Shown: positions 42,850-54,056 of the stretch, one piece after another
Layout of the letters: each line of letters begins with the position of its first letter
Numbering within the stretch: position 1 is the first letter of the stretch
Source: Sabethes cyaneus
Lineage: Eukaryota; Arthropoda; Insecta; Diptera; Culicidae
DNA: 64,000 nt
Assembly (NCBI RefSeq): GCF_943734655.1
Contig: NC_071355.1
Span: 73,183,449-73,247,448, forward strand
Direction: 5' to 3'
Notes under the pieces: generated by a model
Database searches by the model: none
What the model saw: only the letters and a program-made list of their open reading frames with translations
Told to the model about the DNA's origin: nothing
Made by a program: the position numbers and the translations under genes

Positions 42850-44035
42850 TAATGAAATGGAAAGAGTACCGGAGAAGTGAAAAGGCGGGGTTATCTGCCC
42901 TATCTACAAAAAAGGCGATAAGCTGCATGTGAGAGAACTACCGGTCGGTCTACAACGGACCAAATTTTCACCCTACAGCAGATCCTCCAGAAGTGCCGCG
43001 AATTCCGAGTCCCCACGCATCATCTGTTCATTGAATTCAAAGCCGCGTATGATACTGTAAACCGACAGGAAAATTCTTGACGAAAACGGCTTTCCGGGTA
43101 AGCTTACAAGACTTATCATGGCTACGATTAATGAGATCCAGTGCTGTGTGAGAATTTCGGGTGAATTATCGGATCCATTCGAATCTCGCAGGGGACTTCA
43201 ATAACGAGATTTTCCCTCCTGCTTGCTATTCAACATTGCGCTTGACGAGACGATCGCGAGGCACGATTTTCAATAAATCGAGTCAATTTACCTCCTTGCT
43301 GACGACATGGATGCTGTCTGCAGAACATTTGACGTGGAGAAAGTACACAAGACTAAAATGCGAAGCAGTGAAATACGTCTAAAACGAAGTATATGCCGAC
43401 GGGCGAGACCGAGCGCGACAGGGCCCATTGAGCAGTACCGTCGTAATTAACAGGGATGGGTTTGAGGTAGTCGATGAGTTCGTATACCTTGATTCACTGG
43501 CAACAGAGGACAACAATACCAGCCGTGAGATTAAAAGGCGTATTCTCAGCGAAAGTCGGACCCACTACGGACTCCACAAACACTTGCGGTCGAACAATTT
43601 TAGCCTGCGTACAAAGTGCACATTGTATAAAACGCTTATTAGACCGATTGTCCTCCACGGGCATGAAACGTGAACACTGCTAGACGAGGATCTGCGACCA
43701 CTCGGAGTTTTCGAGCTGCGGGTATTAAGAACCATCTTTGGCGGTGTGTAAGAGAACGGCGTATGGAGGCGAAGAATGAATGAAGAAACTCGCGCGTCTC
43801 TGCAGTGAACCCTGTATTCCGAAAATGGTCAAAGATGGAAGGATATGTTGGGCAAGACATGTTGCTAGAATACCGGACAACTATGATGCAAAAATGGTTT
43901 TCGCATCGAATTCGGTAGGAACAAGACGAAGAGGGACACAGTGAGCGAGGTGGCAAGACCAGGTGAAGCGAGATCTAGCAAGCAGTGTTACGTTAGCCTT
44001 GTCATAAGACGGAAGCCCAAATAAGTAACTAAGTA
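42850..44035 (+). pseudogene. LINE copy D (family 1), degenerate RT to 3' end
   Basis: Pieces in order: GVICPIYKKGDKL, an internal deletion of about 130 bp, TTDQIFTLQQILQKCREFRV then PTHHLFIEFKAAYDTVNR, eroded FESRRGL and FNKSSQF, FEVVDEFVYLDSLATEDNN, KCTLYKTLIRPIVLHGHET, an eroded WAGHVAR zone at about 43845, then a tail ending AGTAACTAAGTAAGTAAGG. Many frameshifts. The (TAAG)n tail matches the 3' ends of the other family 1 copies. Confidence 0.88.
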
Positions 44036-47000
44036 AGTAAGGAATCTATCGCCGAAGGACAAACTGTACTAATCGCATCCAAAGCATAGATAAATACTTG
44101 CTCTTCTAACTTTGCTCATCGAAAAAAGTGAATTCATTTCGCAGAATTTATTGGAATACATGTCTACGAACTCCTTGAAGCTGAAGTGCGTTCAAATTTA
44201 TCCATTTCGGAGCTTATCATTTTTCCTCCCATATGCAACGCGCAGTTGTGGCTCATCAACAATTTCCTCAAATTCATTGTTAATGTTAACTAACTGATCC
44301 ACCTGTTTTATCAAAAACATTTCGCGCAGTTTCAGAAAATATTCTAAAATAGTAACGCATCTTCGTTTTTGCGGACGACTGTCGAAAAATTGCGCGTAAT
44401 TGATCAGAGTCGAAAGTATCACTATTCTGAAGTATTCGCTTTGGTAACTGAAAGTGAGGTTTCTTGTCATGCTTTGTGTAAGTTTGGGTTGTTTGGGAAA
44501 CTCATGAATCGGAAATATGTGTCATCAATTGAGTACCGTTGTGAATATCCAGTCTTGCACATGGCATTTTCGGGGCGATTGCTGTGCTCTTCTCGTAGAA
44601 AAGGTATAAAACAATGCTCAAGGAAATCTTAAAACCGTGATATTACGGTAATGTTACACTATGAAAATTTATTAACCATAAAATGAAATGCATACCAATT
44701 GCAATTCGTCGTCCTCTCACGTGTCGATTTTTATTATGTTGCTGGTACTAACGAAGGGGAACACAATAGAAGAAAAAGTACAGATACATATTATTGAGGC
44801 TATTTGATATAATATCACTTCATCAAATCAAGTAAAACAATTTATGAAGAAATTTAATATTATTAATACATTCTTTACTTATTTTAAAATTTAATGAATT
44901 ATGGTTTTGGTACAACCAATTTGAGATTACTTCCATTTGTGGTCATTTGTGGTTTAGTGTGCACACCGAAACAAAGGAAAAGATGAGCTTAATCGTTGAC
45001 AAGGCAGCAGAAGCAGAGGAAAAAAGAACAAGAATCAACCTGCACTGCTCTGCACTGTCTGTCGCGTCTGGAGAAACACAATCAAAAGGTAGGGTAATGC
45101 AATCAACGGAGGTATCCAGGCCAGGCAGGTATCCATCCGGACCCGGAGGAGGTTAAAATCTGACGATGGAAACCGGGGTTAAAGTGGAGCAACGTAATTA
45201 TGCTGTTCGGGTCCTGTCCTGCTGTTGCACGGCGGCGATGTGCATCGAGACATATAGCCGATTGTATGCAGGTATGTGCTCTAGTACACAGTCAGTCTGT
45301 AAAAAGACGCTAACCTGCAATTAGAGTAAATCCAATTTTTGGGCAAACAGGTGCTGCTACTGCTCGCGGCCATGAAATGGCTTCGAATTTCAGTAACCTT
45401 ATCTCAAACTGAAAATAACAAACAGTGAAATAAACTCAGACGGTCATAATTTCTGTTTGTTAGTTTGGATCGTAGCTATTCGAGTTGATTTGTTATTTCA
45501 ATATAGGTAAATGAAGTTTCAAATTTTAAGATACAAATTCATGTAATTGCTGTTTGTCGTAATGGAATTGGGATCGGAAGGAGTTTAATTTTAAATTTTT
45601 CTTTACGTTTTGGAGAAAGTGAAGTTTCCCAGGAATGACTAACTGATGTACAGTTAGAGTTTGCGGATTTTCCATTATCTAGCAGGTTGAAACCAACCTC
45701 AGGCATCTGGAGTTTCTGATGGATTTTTCAAAAATTTGATGTGCGGATATCAGTTACTTCAAAAACTTTAAACTTTTGGAACATATTGGTATAGCCTCTA
45801 TTTCAATATTATCATTTTATAAGATCTTCACGTAAAAACAGAAAAGAAAACTATAAAATCTTTCCGCTCATTGCATTTCATACAATCATAAGAAAATCAT
45901 CACATATGCTACTATATCTGAAACTCATCAAAAATCCACTCATAGTGCATTAACGAGCAGATTTACGTCGATGTCCAATTCCCCATCAAGATTTCCTCAC
46001 GCACAACCCCCGTTGCCAATAGTTGGCAAAAATCTTTACGTGCCCCTGTTTGATCCCTGATTGAAACCCATGTCACGCAGCAGTACCATAAAAGACCAAT
46101 ATTCATTCACCGAAGGGTGATTGTAATTGCTTATTGATCCAGCTGGTGTTAACTGTAAGCGTACCGTTGCGTTTGTTCGCACTTTCGAATACCACCGGGC
46201 GGTGGCGCAATTTCTCATTTTTCCGAAATTCCACTATGCTTTTTCTGTTGGCCAGAGGTTCGACCTTTATCTTTTTACCCTGGTAGAGGTGAAACGTCCG
46301 GAAGAAAATCCCGGAAATAGACCATCTACGTGATTGATTCTTTCCCATTTGTGAAACTGATGTAAACAACGTAGAGGTTCCTTTCTATTTACGAGTACGG
46401 TAGGGTATTTTCAGCAGGTTTCTTAATTCAGCCTTTTTGCATTTTCTTTCGCCAATAAAAGTACTTTGCCGACATATAATTTTAAAATGTTATAACTATT
46501 TTCTCAAAACTGTACTACTATTTTTTATTCAAAGAACGTCAAAACCACCTATTCTTCCACTAGAACTAGGCCATAGGCCGAAAAAATAGATGCCATCGCT
46601 CAATGGGCCGAAAATACCCTCCTGTGCCCTACGTATTTCTATTGTGTATTTTATGAAAACAAATTTCAATATAAAGCATCTCCTTTTAAAAATTTGATAA
46701 TTAAATGAACACCCAAAGATGTGCATAATATAATAATGATAACACCGTCCGATGAACTAACTAATATTTCGAACATAACTGGCCGATTGGCCTCCCAACA
46801 ACATAATTCTACTAAAACATTCTCCAGATAAGCAAACAACAGACTTGATAGGCAGTAGGTAGAACGTAGCTACTGTACCTGCTGCCTATCAGCAAAAATT
46901 AAGGCAAACTGCTCCGTGCGGTTCTTTACTCGGAGGAAACCTTCCGTGGATATATAATGGTGCCCGTTAAAGTTTACTGTCCAGGGGATCCTGGACGGAC

Positions 47001-49130
47001 ATGATGGCATCTTTATTTCCAAAGAGAGTTCATTACTTTTGAGAGGCAGCAGTTTTCCGTGCAGTGCCCGAAAACGCATTGGGGTGGGGTTGAAAGGCGG
47101 CGCCCGGGAAGGGAGGGAAAATATTCCGTGGAGCACGTTGTAAACTTTTCTGATACAGTATAAACAGCGGTCGGACGGAGCGGAGTGATTTGGGCGCTTG
47201 AGCGTTACGATGGTTTGTAACGGACTCCGGAGGGCAGTGTAGTTTACATATTATTTATAATACTGATTTATGTGACAGGTGAGTGGCAAGTTTGCAAATT
47301 GAGCTGTTAGCGAGAACGATAATGTTAATTATAAAATTGATAAATACCGCTTTGAATTTTCTCGTAGAGTGGTCCAATACGCCGGATAAAGTTTGTAGTG
47401 TGTTAAATGAATGGATCATGTGGTGAACCGCAGTAATGAAATATCTTTTTTTCGTTCTTGTTTCAGACTGATTGATTGGACACTGATCGATATTTTAAAT
47501 TACCATAAAGGTAAGTAAATACACGGTGTGATATATAACTACTGCGAGAAAGTACCCGAAGCATATTTTAATGCCATTTAAAATCACTCAAAGGCTGCGC
47601 ATTTATAAAGCACGAGTCATTCAATAACTGGACGCACTGTTTATTTTACTATACTACTCTATGAAGTTCTATATTTCTATAAGTTCTTAAAAATCACTGT
47701 TCGAAGTGATGATCTTAACAAGTTCAAATTCATTTTTAGCTATAAATTCTAAAGGAAATTTATGAACTGGCGAGGTTTTTGCAGCTGCGGACAAAACACC
47801 CAGATTTTTGAGACAAACAAGACTATGGATTCCGAAATGTACAAGCAGGAGTGCCTGTTAACGTGTATTCTTTCGTACATTACAATTTACAATAGACCTG
47901 AAAAGTTTTGGCTTGATTTGGCAAGCTACCACTGGAGAAGAGAAGTACGACATTCAGTATCGATTTGGTGGATTTCTTCAAAAAACACATCAATCCACCC
48001 AGCTGCCCTCAATTCTGCCCAATTGCAAAATATTGGGCAATTGTCAAACAGCAGCTGAGGAAGAGTGGAAAGGTGACGCGGGATGCATCGGAGATGAAGA
48101 GATGGTAGAACAAAATGCGGCCGCTCAGGTTAGCCAACTGAGACTCCAAAATACGATGAGTCATTAAAACCCAATCACAATAATTTTTTCGCCATTTTGT
48201 CAATAAATAACCTTCATTTTGTGTACACAATAATTTTATTTCTTTTTTTCCTTCACTGTTGTTTTATTTCCTTGTACATGACCAAGGTAATTTAAAATAG
48301 GTGGTCTAGTTTTCACAGTTTCTATAACATCGGTGCGGGGAGCGATTGGTTAGCAACCATCGACGTTGTTTATACACATGCAACAGTTTCTCCTTTGAAA
48401 AATTTCCAGTCCGGAAAAATTTCATTCGCGAACGTTAAGATTACAAAATTTTGTGCGGTAAAAAGGCAGTAAATGCAAAGAAGAACGTTAAGAAAATCCT
48501 CCAATTTCAAATGAATGTGAGAGTGGTGAATGGTGAAAAAAACGAAATATTTTCTTGTACTTTGTTTGTTAACAAAGTAGGTGATCGTCAAGGTAACACC
48601 CAGCTGGGGTAATAAACCAATTTGAACATAAGAGAACCTTCCTTGACTAACCTTGTACATGACTATAAGCAGACATGACGTAAGCTATTATGGAAAGGGA
48701 GGGAGTGTCTGATGCGAATAATGGTTATTCTGGTGAACTGGAAAGTTTCGAAATAGACCAAGAATACATCGAGGTTGTGGCAGGTAGGTTTCGCATCCGC
48801 CCTCTATCGGTTGGTACCCGGATATTTTACTAACAAAACTACTGCTGCCCGTTATATTAGATGTATGTATGTAGGGGGGTAGCCACAATCACCTCATGGG
48901 TTTCCCATTGTATGCAAGTAGAACTCATTTTTCAAAAAAGCATATTTCGCAACATATTTTCAGTATAAAACCATACAAATGTAAACACCGTACAGCATAA
49001 AACCCTGCAAATGCAAGCTACTCTGCAACATACATAACAGAGGGTGCTAGTGTGCAAGCAAAATGTGTAGGACGATGGTTTTTAAAGGATTTTGTTCTAT
49101 GTGTCATGTCAGTTCGTCAGTGCTATAATT
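44036..49130. other. unassigned sequence
   Basis: No recognised gene or repeat. Several frames near 60-100 codons occur on both strands with no domain (for example 47762-48058). At about 47278 ACAG|GTGAGT is a strong splice-donor word downstream of a GC-balanced stretch (47160-47250). It could mark a non-coding first exon, but no partner exon is visible. Confidence 0.3.
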
Positions 49131-49134
49131 ATGG

Positions 49135-49615
49135 TATGTGGCAATGTAATAAAATATGTGCTCTATGAATATACATTATACGAAGATATATGGTCAAACA
49201 TAGAACAATCTCATCAGCAGTCATTCGAATGGAATAGAGTTGCATCATTTGCGTTTCCATAAGTGCTTTCATTATTAATTTAATTTTTTCTTCTAGTAAC
49301 CATGAGCATTATTTAAACTTCTTTCGGCCAGAGTTTTCACTGTACAGTACGAGGTGCTTCATGAGCTAAAACGAAACAAATAATTAAAATAACTTATAAG
49401 CTTATAAGCTTACTTCCTAACAAGGTCTTGTGGCTCAGCCGTCACCCAAATTCGCAGTTTTGAGATCAGGTAGCCGGTAACCACCCAGCATCGCGCTTCC
49501 AGCTTGACTGCTCAATAGAGCATTACCAGGTAAGACCACGTGGATGCGCTAGGTAGGGGTTTGGAATGGCTGGAACTATGTTGGACGCTTCCTCATTTGC
49601 CTTCACACCCACTGC
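49135..49615 (-). repeat. dispersed repeat D, copy 2
   Basis: Matches 8770-9205: AACAATCTCATCAGCAGTC, TTTCCATAAGTGCTTTC, AGAGTTTTCACTGTACAG, TTTTGAGATCAGGTAGCCGG, CAATAGAGCATTACCAGGTA, GATGCGCTAGGTAGGGG. The orientation is given relative to the proposed retroposon direction of copy 1. The frame at 49540-49806 starts within it and is not credible. Confidence 0.75.
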
Positions 49616-49625
49616 CGACCGTTCT

Positions 49626-51100
49626 ATCAGATAGTTTAATACCTAATTATGTTTTATTCTTCCAATTTTATCACTCCCCGTATACACGTCACACACTTCC
49701 TCATGCGACGATATTAAATTTGTATGATTATGATCCTTGTACTTGCGTGATCCGAGACTTGCCGTGCGACCGTCGGCAACGTACTGCTTTGCTTTTATCA
49801 CACTGACCGATTAGGTACCAGTTTACCTTCTCGGTGGTAGAAACAAAGAGCAGTCATCAGTCAACCGGTTTTTCCGACATAGGATTCTTGTAATGGTCTG
49901 TGGAATAAGATGCAGGAGAGAATGTTGCGATCCGCGGTAAAAAGAGTTAACAGCAAAGCCTAAGAGCTAAATTTTGACTTCGAAACTTGACCTTCGGACC
50001 TTTGGTCAGACTTCATAGTCAGTAGCTAGCATACAGATAAATCCAGTGGCCCTTCTTGATAGATCGAGCCTATGAGACCATCCAACCAGTCCGCCAGTAG
50101 TATGGTCCTCGTCGGACCATACCCACAGTCCTTTATGACCCCATACCACCATGGCCCGATGGATTGTACCATATTACCGTTCGCTCACGACTTTTAAAAG
50201 TATGGCAAGAATGTCACCCTCAGCTGCTTAGCCATTTTTCAGCTCGCTGGCTGCTTTCTTCGGTCTGCTGCGCTCTCTCAGATGGCTTCGAGGCTCGTCA
50301 CTGATGGTATTCTCGACACGGAGAGGCTAATCCCTCAATTGGTTTGTACTCTAACAACTTACTGCGAGGTCTGTCGTATTAAAACAGAAGGTCAAGTTTC
50401 GAAAACGGAATGCAGCATGTTTTTCTTTGCTTCAGCTACTTCATTCGTCTCGTCTAAATTTGGTAGATCTACAGCCTGCTCAACATTTCCAATCTCTAGG
50501 GTATTTCTAACAGTGAGTCAAGGAGGACTACAAGGTCCTTGACGCAGGTTTCTCTTTTAATCAGTTCACCGCGTAGATTAGCGCTTCCTAAATGGGGGTT
50601 CGCGAATGGTATCCGTGGCATAAATAGTAAATGATAGTAGATCTATAAATTAATTTGGTCATCAACTTTCCGCGAACGCACTACAGCAAGTCTACCAGCT
50701 ACCGCTGGATATGCAGCTCTATTTCTTTTATCTTTATCGTTGGTTTCGATTTAGGTACATTTGACAATAAGGTGCGAATCTTACATGTTACGGGATAATT
50801 ATGGAAGTCCCAGGAAGGATTAGACATCTACGACATCCGAGCCGGAACGTGGTTGATGTGAGAGCAACCTCTATATTCAGATATACTCTGGAGTCTGGAG
50901 TATTCTGACTGTTTTAAATTTTTCGACTTTTGTATGGTAGTTTCAAGATAACACCCAGTTTGACGGTATAGAGCACGACACTAGTCTTCAGTTTACTTGT
51001 AATTTCAGTCTACCCTCTGTTCCTTGGGACTAGCCTCTATATCCGTCTTAGTTACTCATGTCACATGAGTCATGTGTCCATGTCCAGCGTTGCGCCAGAG
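49626..51100. other. unassigned sequence
   Basis: No gene recognised. A 16-bp word AAACTTGACCTTC occurs inverted at about 49983 and 50392, and a related form is at about 58217-58235, hinting at a small old inverted repeat, too weak to call. Confidence 0.3.
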
Positions 51101-51104
51101 CAAA

Positions 51105-51949
51105 GGGATGAACTGCCGCTAGTTACCCGCCATGGCTTTCACCTGTCGCCAGGACAGGTTTTTGTCAACAGCCTGGATGTCGTTGGCTAAGCTGAATCGC
51201 CAGGAACCTCTGGGCGTGCCTCTTCTTCCTTGTCCTTGCGAATTCCAGTCGAGGGCCTCTCTGCAAATCTCGTTCGGTCCTTTCCTCAAGGTGTGTCCGA
51301 TCCACTTCCACCTACGTTCATGAGTTTCTGTTGCAATTGGTCTCGTTGGATATCCAGTTATCAGACCACCATGCACCAACGATATATCGCAAGTAGCGAT
51401 TAATAAATACCTAAAGTTTTTGCGTTGCATCCGCTAAAATGCACCATGTTTTGCAGACGTACAGCAGGATTTATGGTTTGGGCTGAAAACGTAATATTTC
51501 ACAAACCTGCAAAAGCCCCTTCGAACTTTCCTGATCCATGTGGCTATATTAGGCTTGGTACCACCTTCGGATATCGTTAGGCTACCAAGCTATTGAACGG
51601 CTTCAACCTGCCTGGCTCGTCTGGTAGGCCGAGGTCATTTAGCAACTCCATCATTCCTCGATTGGTCCTCGACTGTACCTGGATGAGATGGAGCTTATAT
51701 AGCTAAACCTAATTGCGTCCCAGATATGTTCGGTAAAACGCTCTTTAGAAGTCAAAGCCAGCAGAAGGGAATCCTGGAATTCATTGAACCTTTACAATAT
51801 AATGTGAAGCATTGTGATATGGCGTCGACCTCCTCCTGGATTCGATTAAGAATTACTTTAAAAAAAAAGAACTTTAAAAGTAATACAGAGCAACTTAATG
51901 CCACGCCAGTCACCACATCTAGTTAATAGTTCTTTTCTAAGGACTTTGG
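51105..51949 (-). pseudogene. LINE copy E (family 2), RT and C-terminal domain
   Basis: Minus strand, toward lower coordinates: DWRGIKLLCITFKVLF (RT entry), NEFQDSLLLAL, MMELLNDLGL, MQRKNFRYLLIATCDISLVH and the tail RRWKWIGHTLRKGPNEICRE then ALDWNSQGQGRRGTPRGSWR. The C-terminal WKWIGHTLRK motif marks a different LINE family from family 1. Large internal deletions have removed the palm motifs. SINE A is inserted between this part and the endonuclease at 52348. Confidence 0.85.
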
Positions 51950-52336
51950 GGGCTCCGTAGCCGCAAGGTTATCGGGTCTGCTTTGACAAGCGAGTGGTCG
52001 TGGGCTCGAATCTTAGTAGAATCAAGCTATTCCTTGTGCAAATGTCCCTCCTATAGTTAAGTGTACTGGTCAGAGGTACGAATGAGTCCTCGCCAGGGAC
52101 GGCTATAATATGGGATAGTACTGGCAGCGAGGAATAAGTAGGTAAAGTAGATCAAGCTTTGAAGGAAGGGTAAACCCCAATACACACAAGCACGCATAAA
52201 AATTTAATAAGCATATCGCTCATTCAATAGCGACTATAGCAAAAAGAAATGCAGCGCAGGTCATACAGCAAACACCCGGGCGATATCATAATAGATCAAC
52301 TATACTGGTCGCAGTGATGAGTCCACACATGAAAAA
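51950..52336 (+). mobile_element. tRNA-derived SINE family A, copy 3
   Basis: Same head (TAGCCGCAAGGTTATCGGG, B box GGGCTCGAATCT) and 3' half as copy 2 at 37428, but about 100 bp of the middle is missing between AATCAAGC and GTCCCTCC. Oligo-A tail at 52332-52338. Target duplication AAGGACTTTGG / AAGGGCTTTGG at 51939-51949 and 52337-52347, inside LINE copy E. Confidence 0.88.
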
Positions 52337-52347
52337 AAGGGCTTTGG

Positions 52348-53320
52348 CCAATATGCCCTGCATCTAGGCCACCGGAAAAGTTGCTTTGGCTAAGCAGTCC
52401 AGGCTGTCATGTCCCGCCTACAAGTTTGTTTACTGCTCTCTCCAGTACGGCGTATCGTTGACGGGCAGCTGTCAACCTGGTCGCTTCGCACTTTGCCGAG
52501 CTCTTCGACACTGGTCGTTTTGAAGGCATTCTTGATGCCCGTCCGTTGCTCTTCGATAGTTTCACAAGGTGGCAACTCCGAGGTTCGGGATTCAAGCTGT
52601 TTGACAAGGGCCCACTTTCCCTCGGGATTCTCCGAATGGCGGACGTCGTAACTACACCCAAGTTTCTTCTCTCTTCACTGGACACGTGCGAAGTGCAAGC
52701 GTATCTAAGCAATAACGCGTCGCGGGAGACCCACGTAACCTTATGTGCTGGAGCTGGTCTATGGTGAAAGAGCGATCCACCAATGACCATGTTGTTTTTA
52801 CCACAAAGTTCTGTACACAACTCCATGTTTTCGTTCAACTTCCCTAGGTCATGGCATCCTACAAGGTTCGGGGTTCGCGTGGTTTGTGCCAGTCTCCACA
52901 TAGAAGTCGCTCAAGTGGATTTGAACGTCCCTCTTCAACTAGCTGAAGAAACTCTCTTTCTCCTGCAGATCGGTAGCAGCTGTTGGCGCATAGCACTGGA
53001 TTGCAGTAAGGTTTCTAACCCGTGTTCTAAGTCTGACCACGATTATTCTTCCGTTTATCGGTTTTCACTTCGTCACGTCCACATATGTCTCCAGGCGCTG
53101 TAGCAATCCAACTCCTCTACTTCTCACGAGTAGCGTTTTCATCACGTATGCTACATATGTATGCTACGTATGCTCAACTTTGGATTTCAAGCTTCAGGTG
53201 GCTAGCTTTCCCAGCAAGTTGAACCAGTTTACTCTGCTGGACAAGGGTCATTATATTCCACATACCGATTCCTGTCTGTGTTTTCCTGGTAAAAATGGTT
53301 GCCAATTGTCCAGATCGGAT
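52348..53320 (-). pseudogene. LINE copy E (family 2), endonuclease domain and linker
   Basis: Minus strand, from 53314: TGIGMWNIMTLVQQSKLVQL (start of an APE-type endonuclease, usually GTWNVRTL). About 53040-52960 reads LRTRVRNLTAIQCYAPTAA. 52850-52700 reads NNMVIGGSLFHHR and HKVTWVSRDA. The linker region reads CETIEEQRTGIKNAFKTT and CRRDMTAWTA. The catalytic SDH loop is not preserved. Multiple frameshifts and stops. It is continuous with 51105-51949 once the SINE is removed. Confidence 0.85.
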
Positions 53321-53707
53321 TCTTCTTTCATTTTCAGTAACTTTTTTAATTTTCGGGTACAGTAGGTCGTTAGCACAGAACAGAAGTGGAAGTCCGAACG
53401 ATTCGGCGATCAAAACTGGTGACAGAGTCTTTTTTGTTTTTATTTTTCTTTGGAAAGGTTTTCGTATAGAAGCGAATAACAGCAATATAAGCAGAACGCT
53501 CGCTGCCAATCGCATAGCAGCTTTCATATGCTTTCGTGTGCATTCGTAAGCGTTCGGGTGTTTTCGTGGAAAAAAGTGACTCGCAACCGCCAGGTTCGCT
53601 AGTATCTGCAGAAAGTAGCATGTACGTGTTTGGATGTTAACTTCCACTTCTGTTCTGTGTCGTTAGCCTAATCCCACTGACAGTACTGCCATCTTAGAGT
53701 GGACGGT

Positions 53708-53813
53708 CCAAGCAACAATTTGGATTTTATTACTCTCTTATGATGACATTTAAGGCCAAAATTGGTCATGCAAACCACCATAAGAGTACAAGAAAACTCA
53801 CATTGTTGCTTGG
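53708..53813. mobile_element. 106-bp MITE-like inverted repeat
   Basis: The ends are perfect 12-bp TIRs CCAAGCAACAAT, with a second inverted pair CTCTTATG/CATAAGAG inside. The end resembles the CCCAAGTAGCAC end of the element at 10514-12123. No target duplication evident. Confidence 0.65.
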
Positions 53814-53984
53814 GGGGAGTTTTCCCTTTCCTGTATGACAATTAAGGTTGCGCACCCCAGCCGGCACCACGTGGGGGTAGGGTTAGGTATTACTTTCCGG
53901 ATTTCAATCCATCCCAGAAAATACTTTCTGGTGGAATTTGGTCATGGGAATAAACGACCTTAGAATTTGACCCTTCTTAATCGA

Positions 53985-54056
53985 TAGTCCACCCAGTCGA
54001 ATTCGAATCTGCTGGCTTGTTAGACCAGCTTCGTATCCCGGAGCTAACTGTGCGGG
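53985..54056 (-). mobile_element. SINE family B, tRNA-like head only
   Basis: The reverse complement CAGTTAGCTCCGGGATACGA, then CTGGTCTAACAAGCCAGC and ATTCGAATTCG parallels the head at 28881-28940. The body is missing. Confidence 0.6.
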
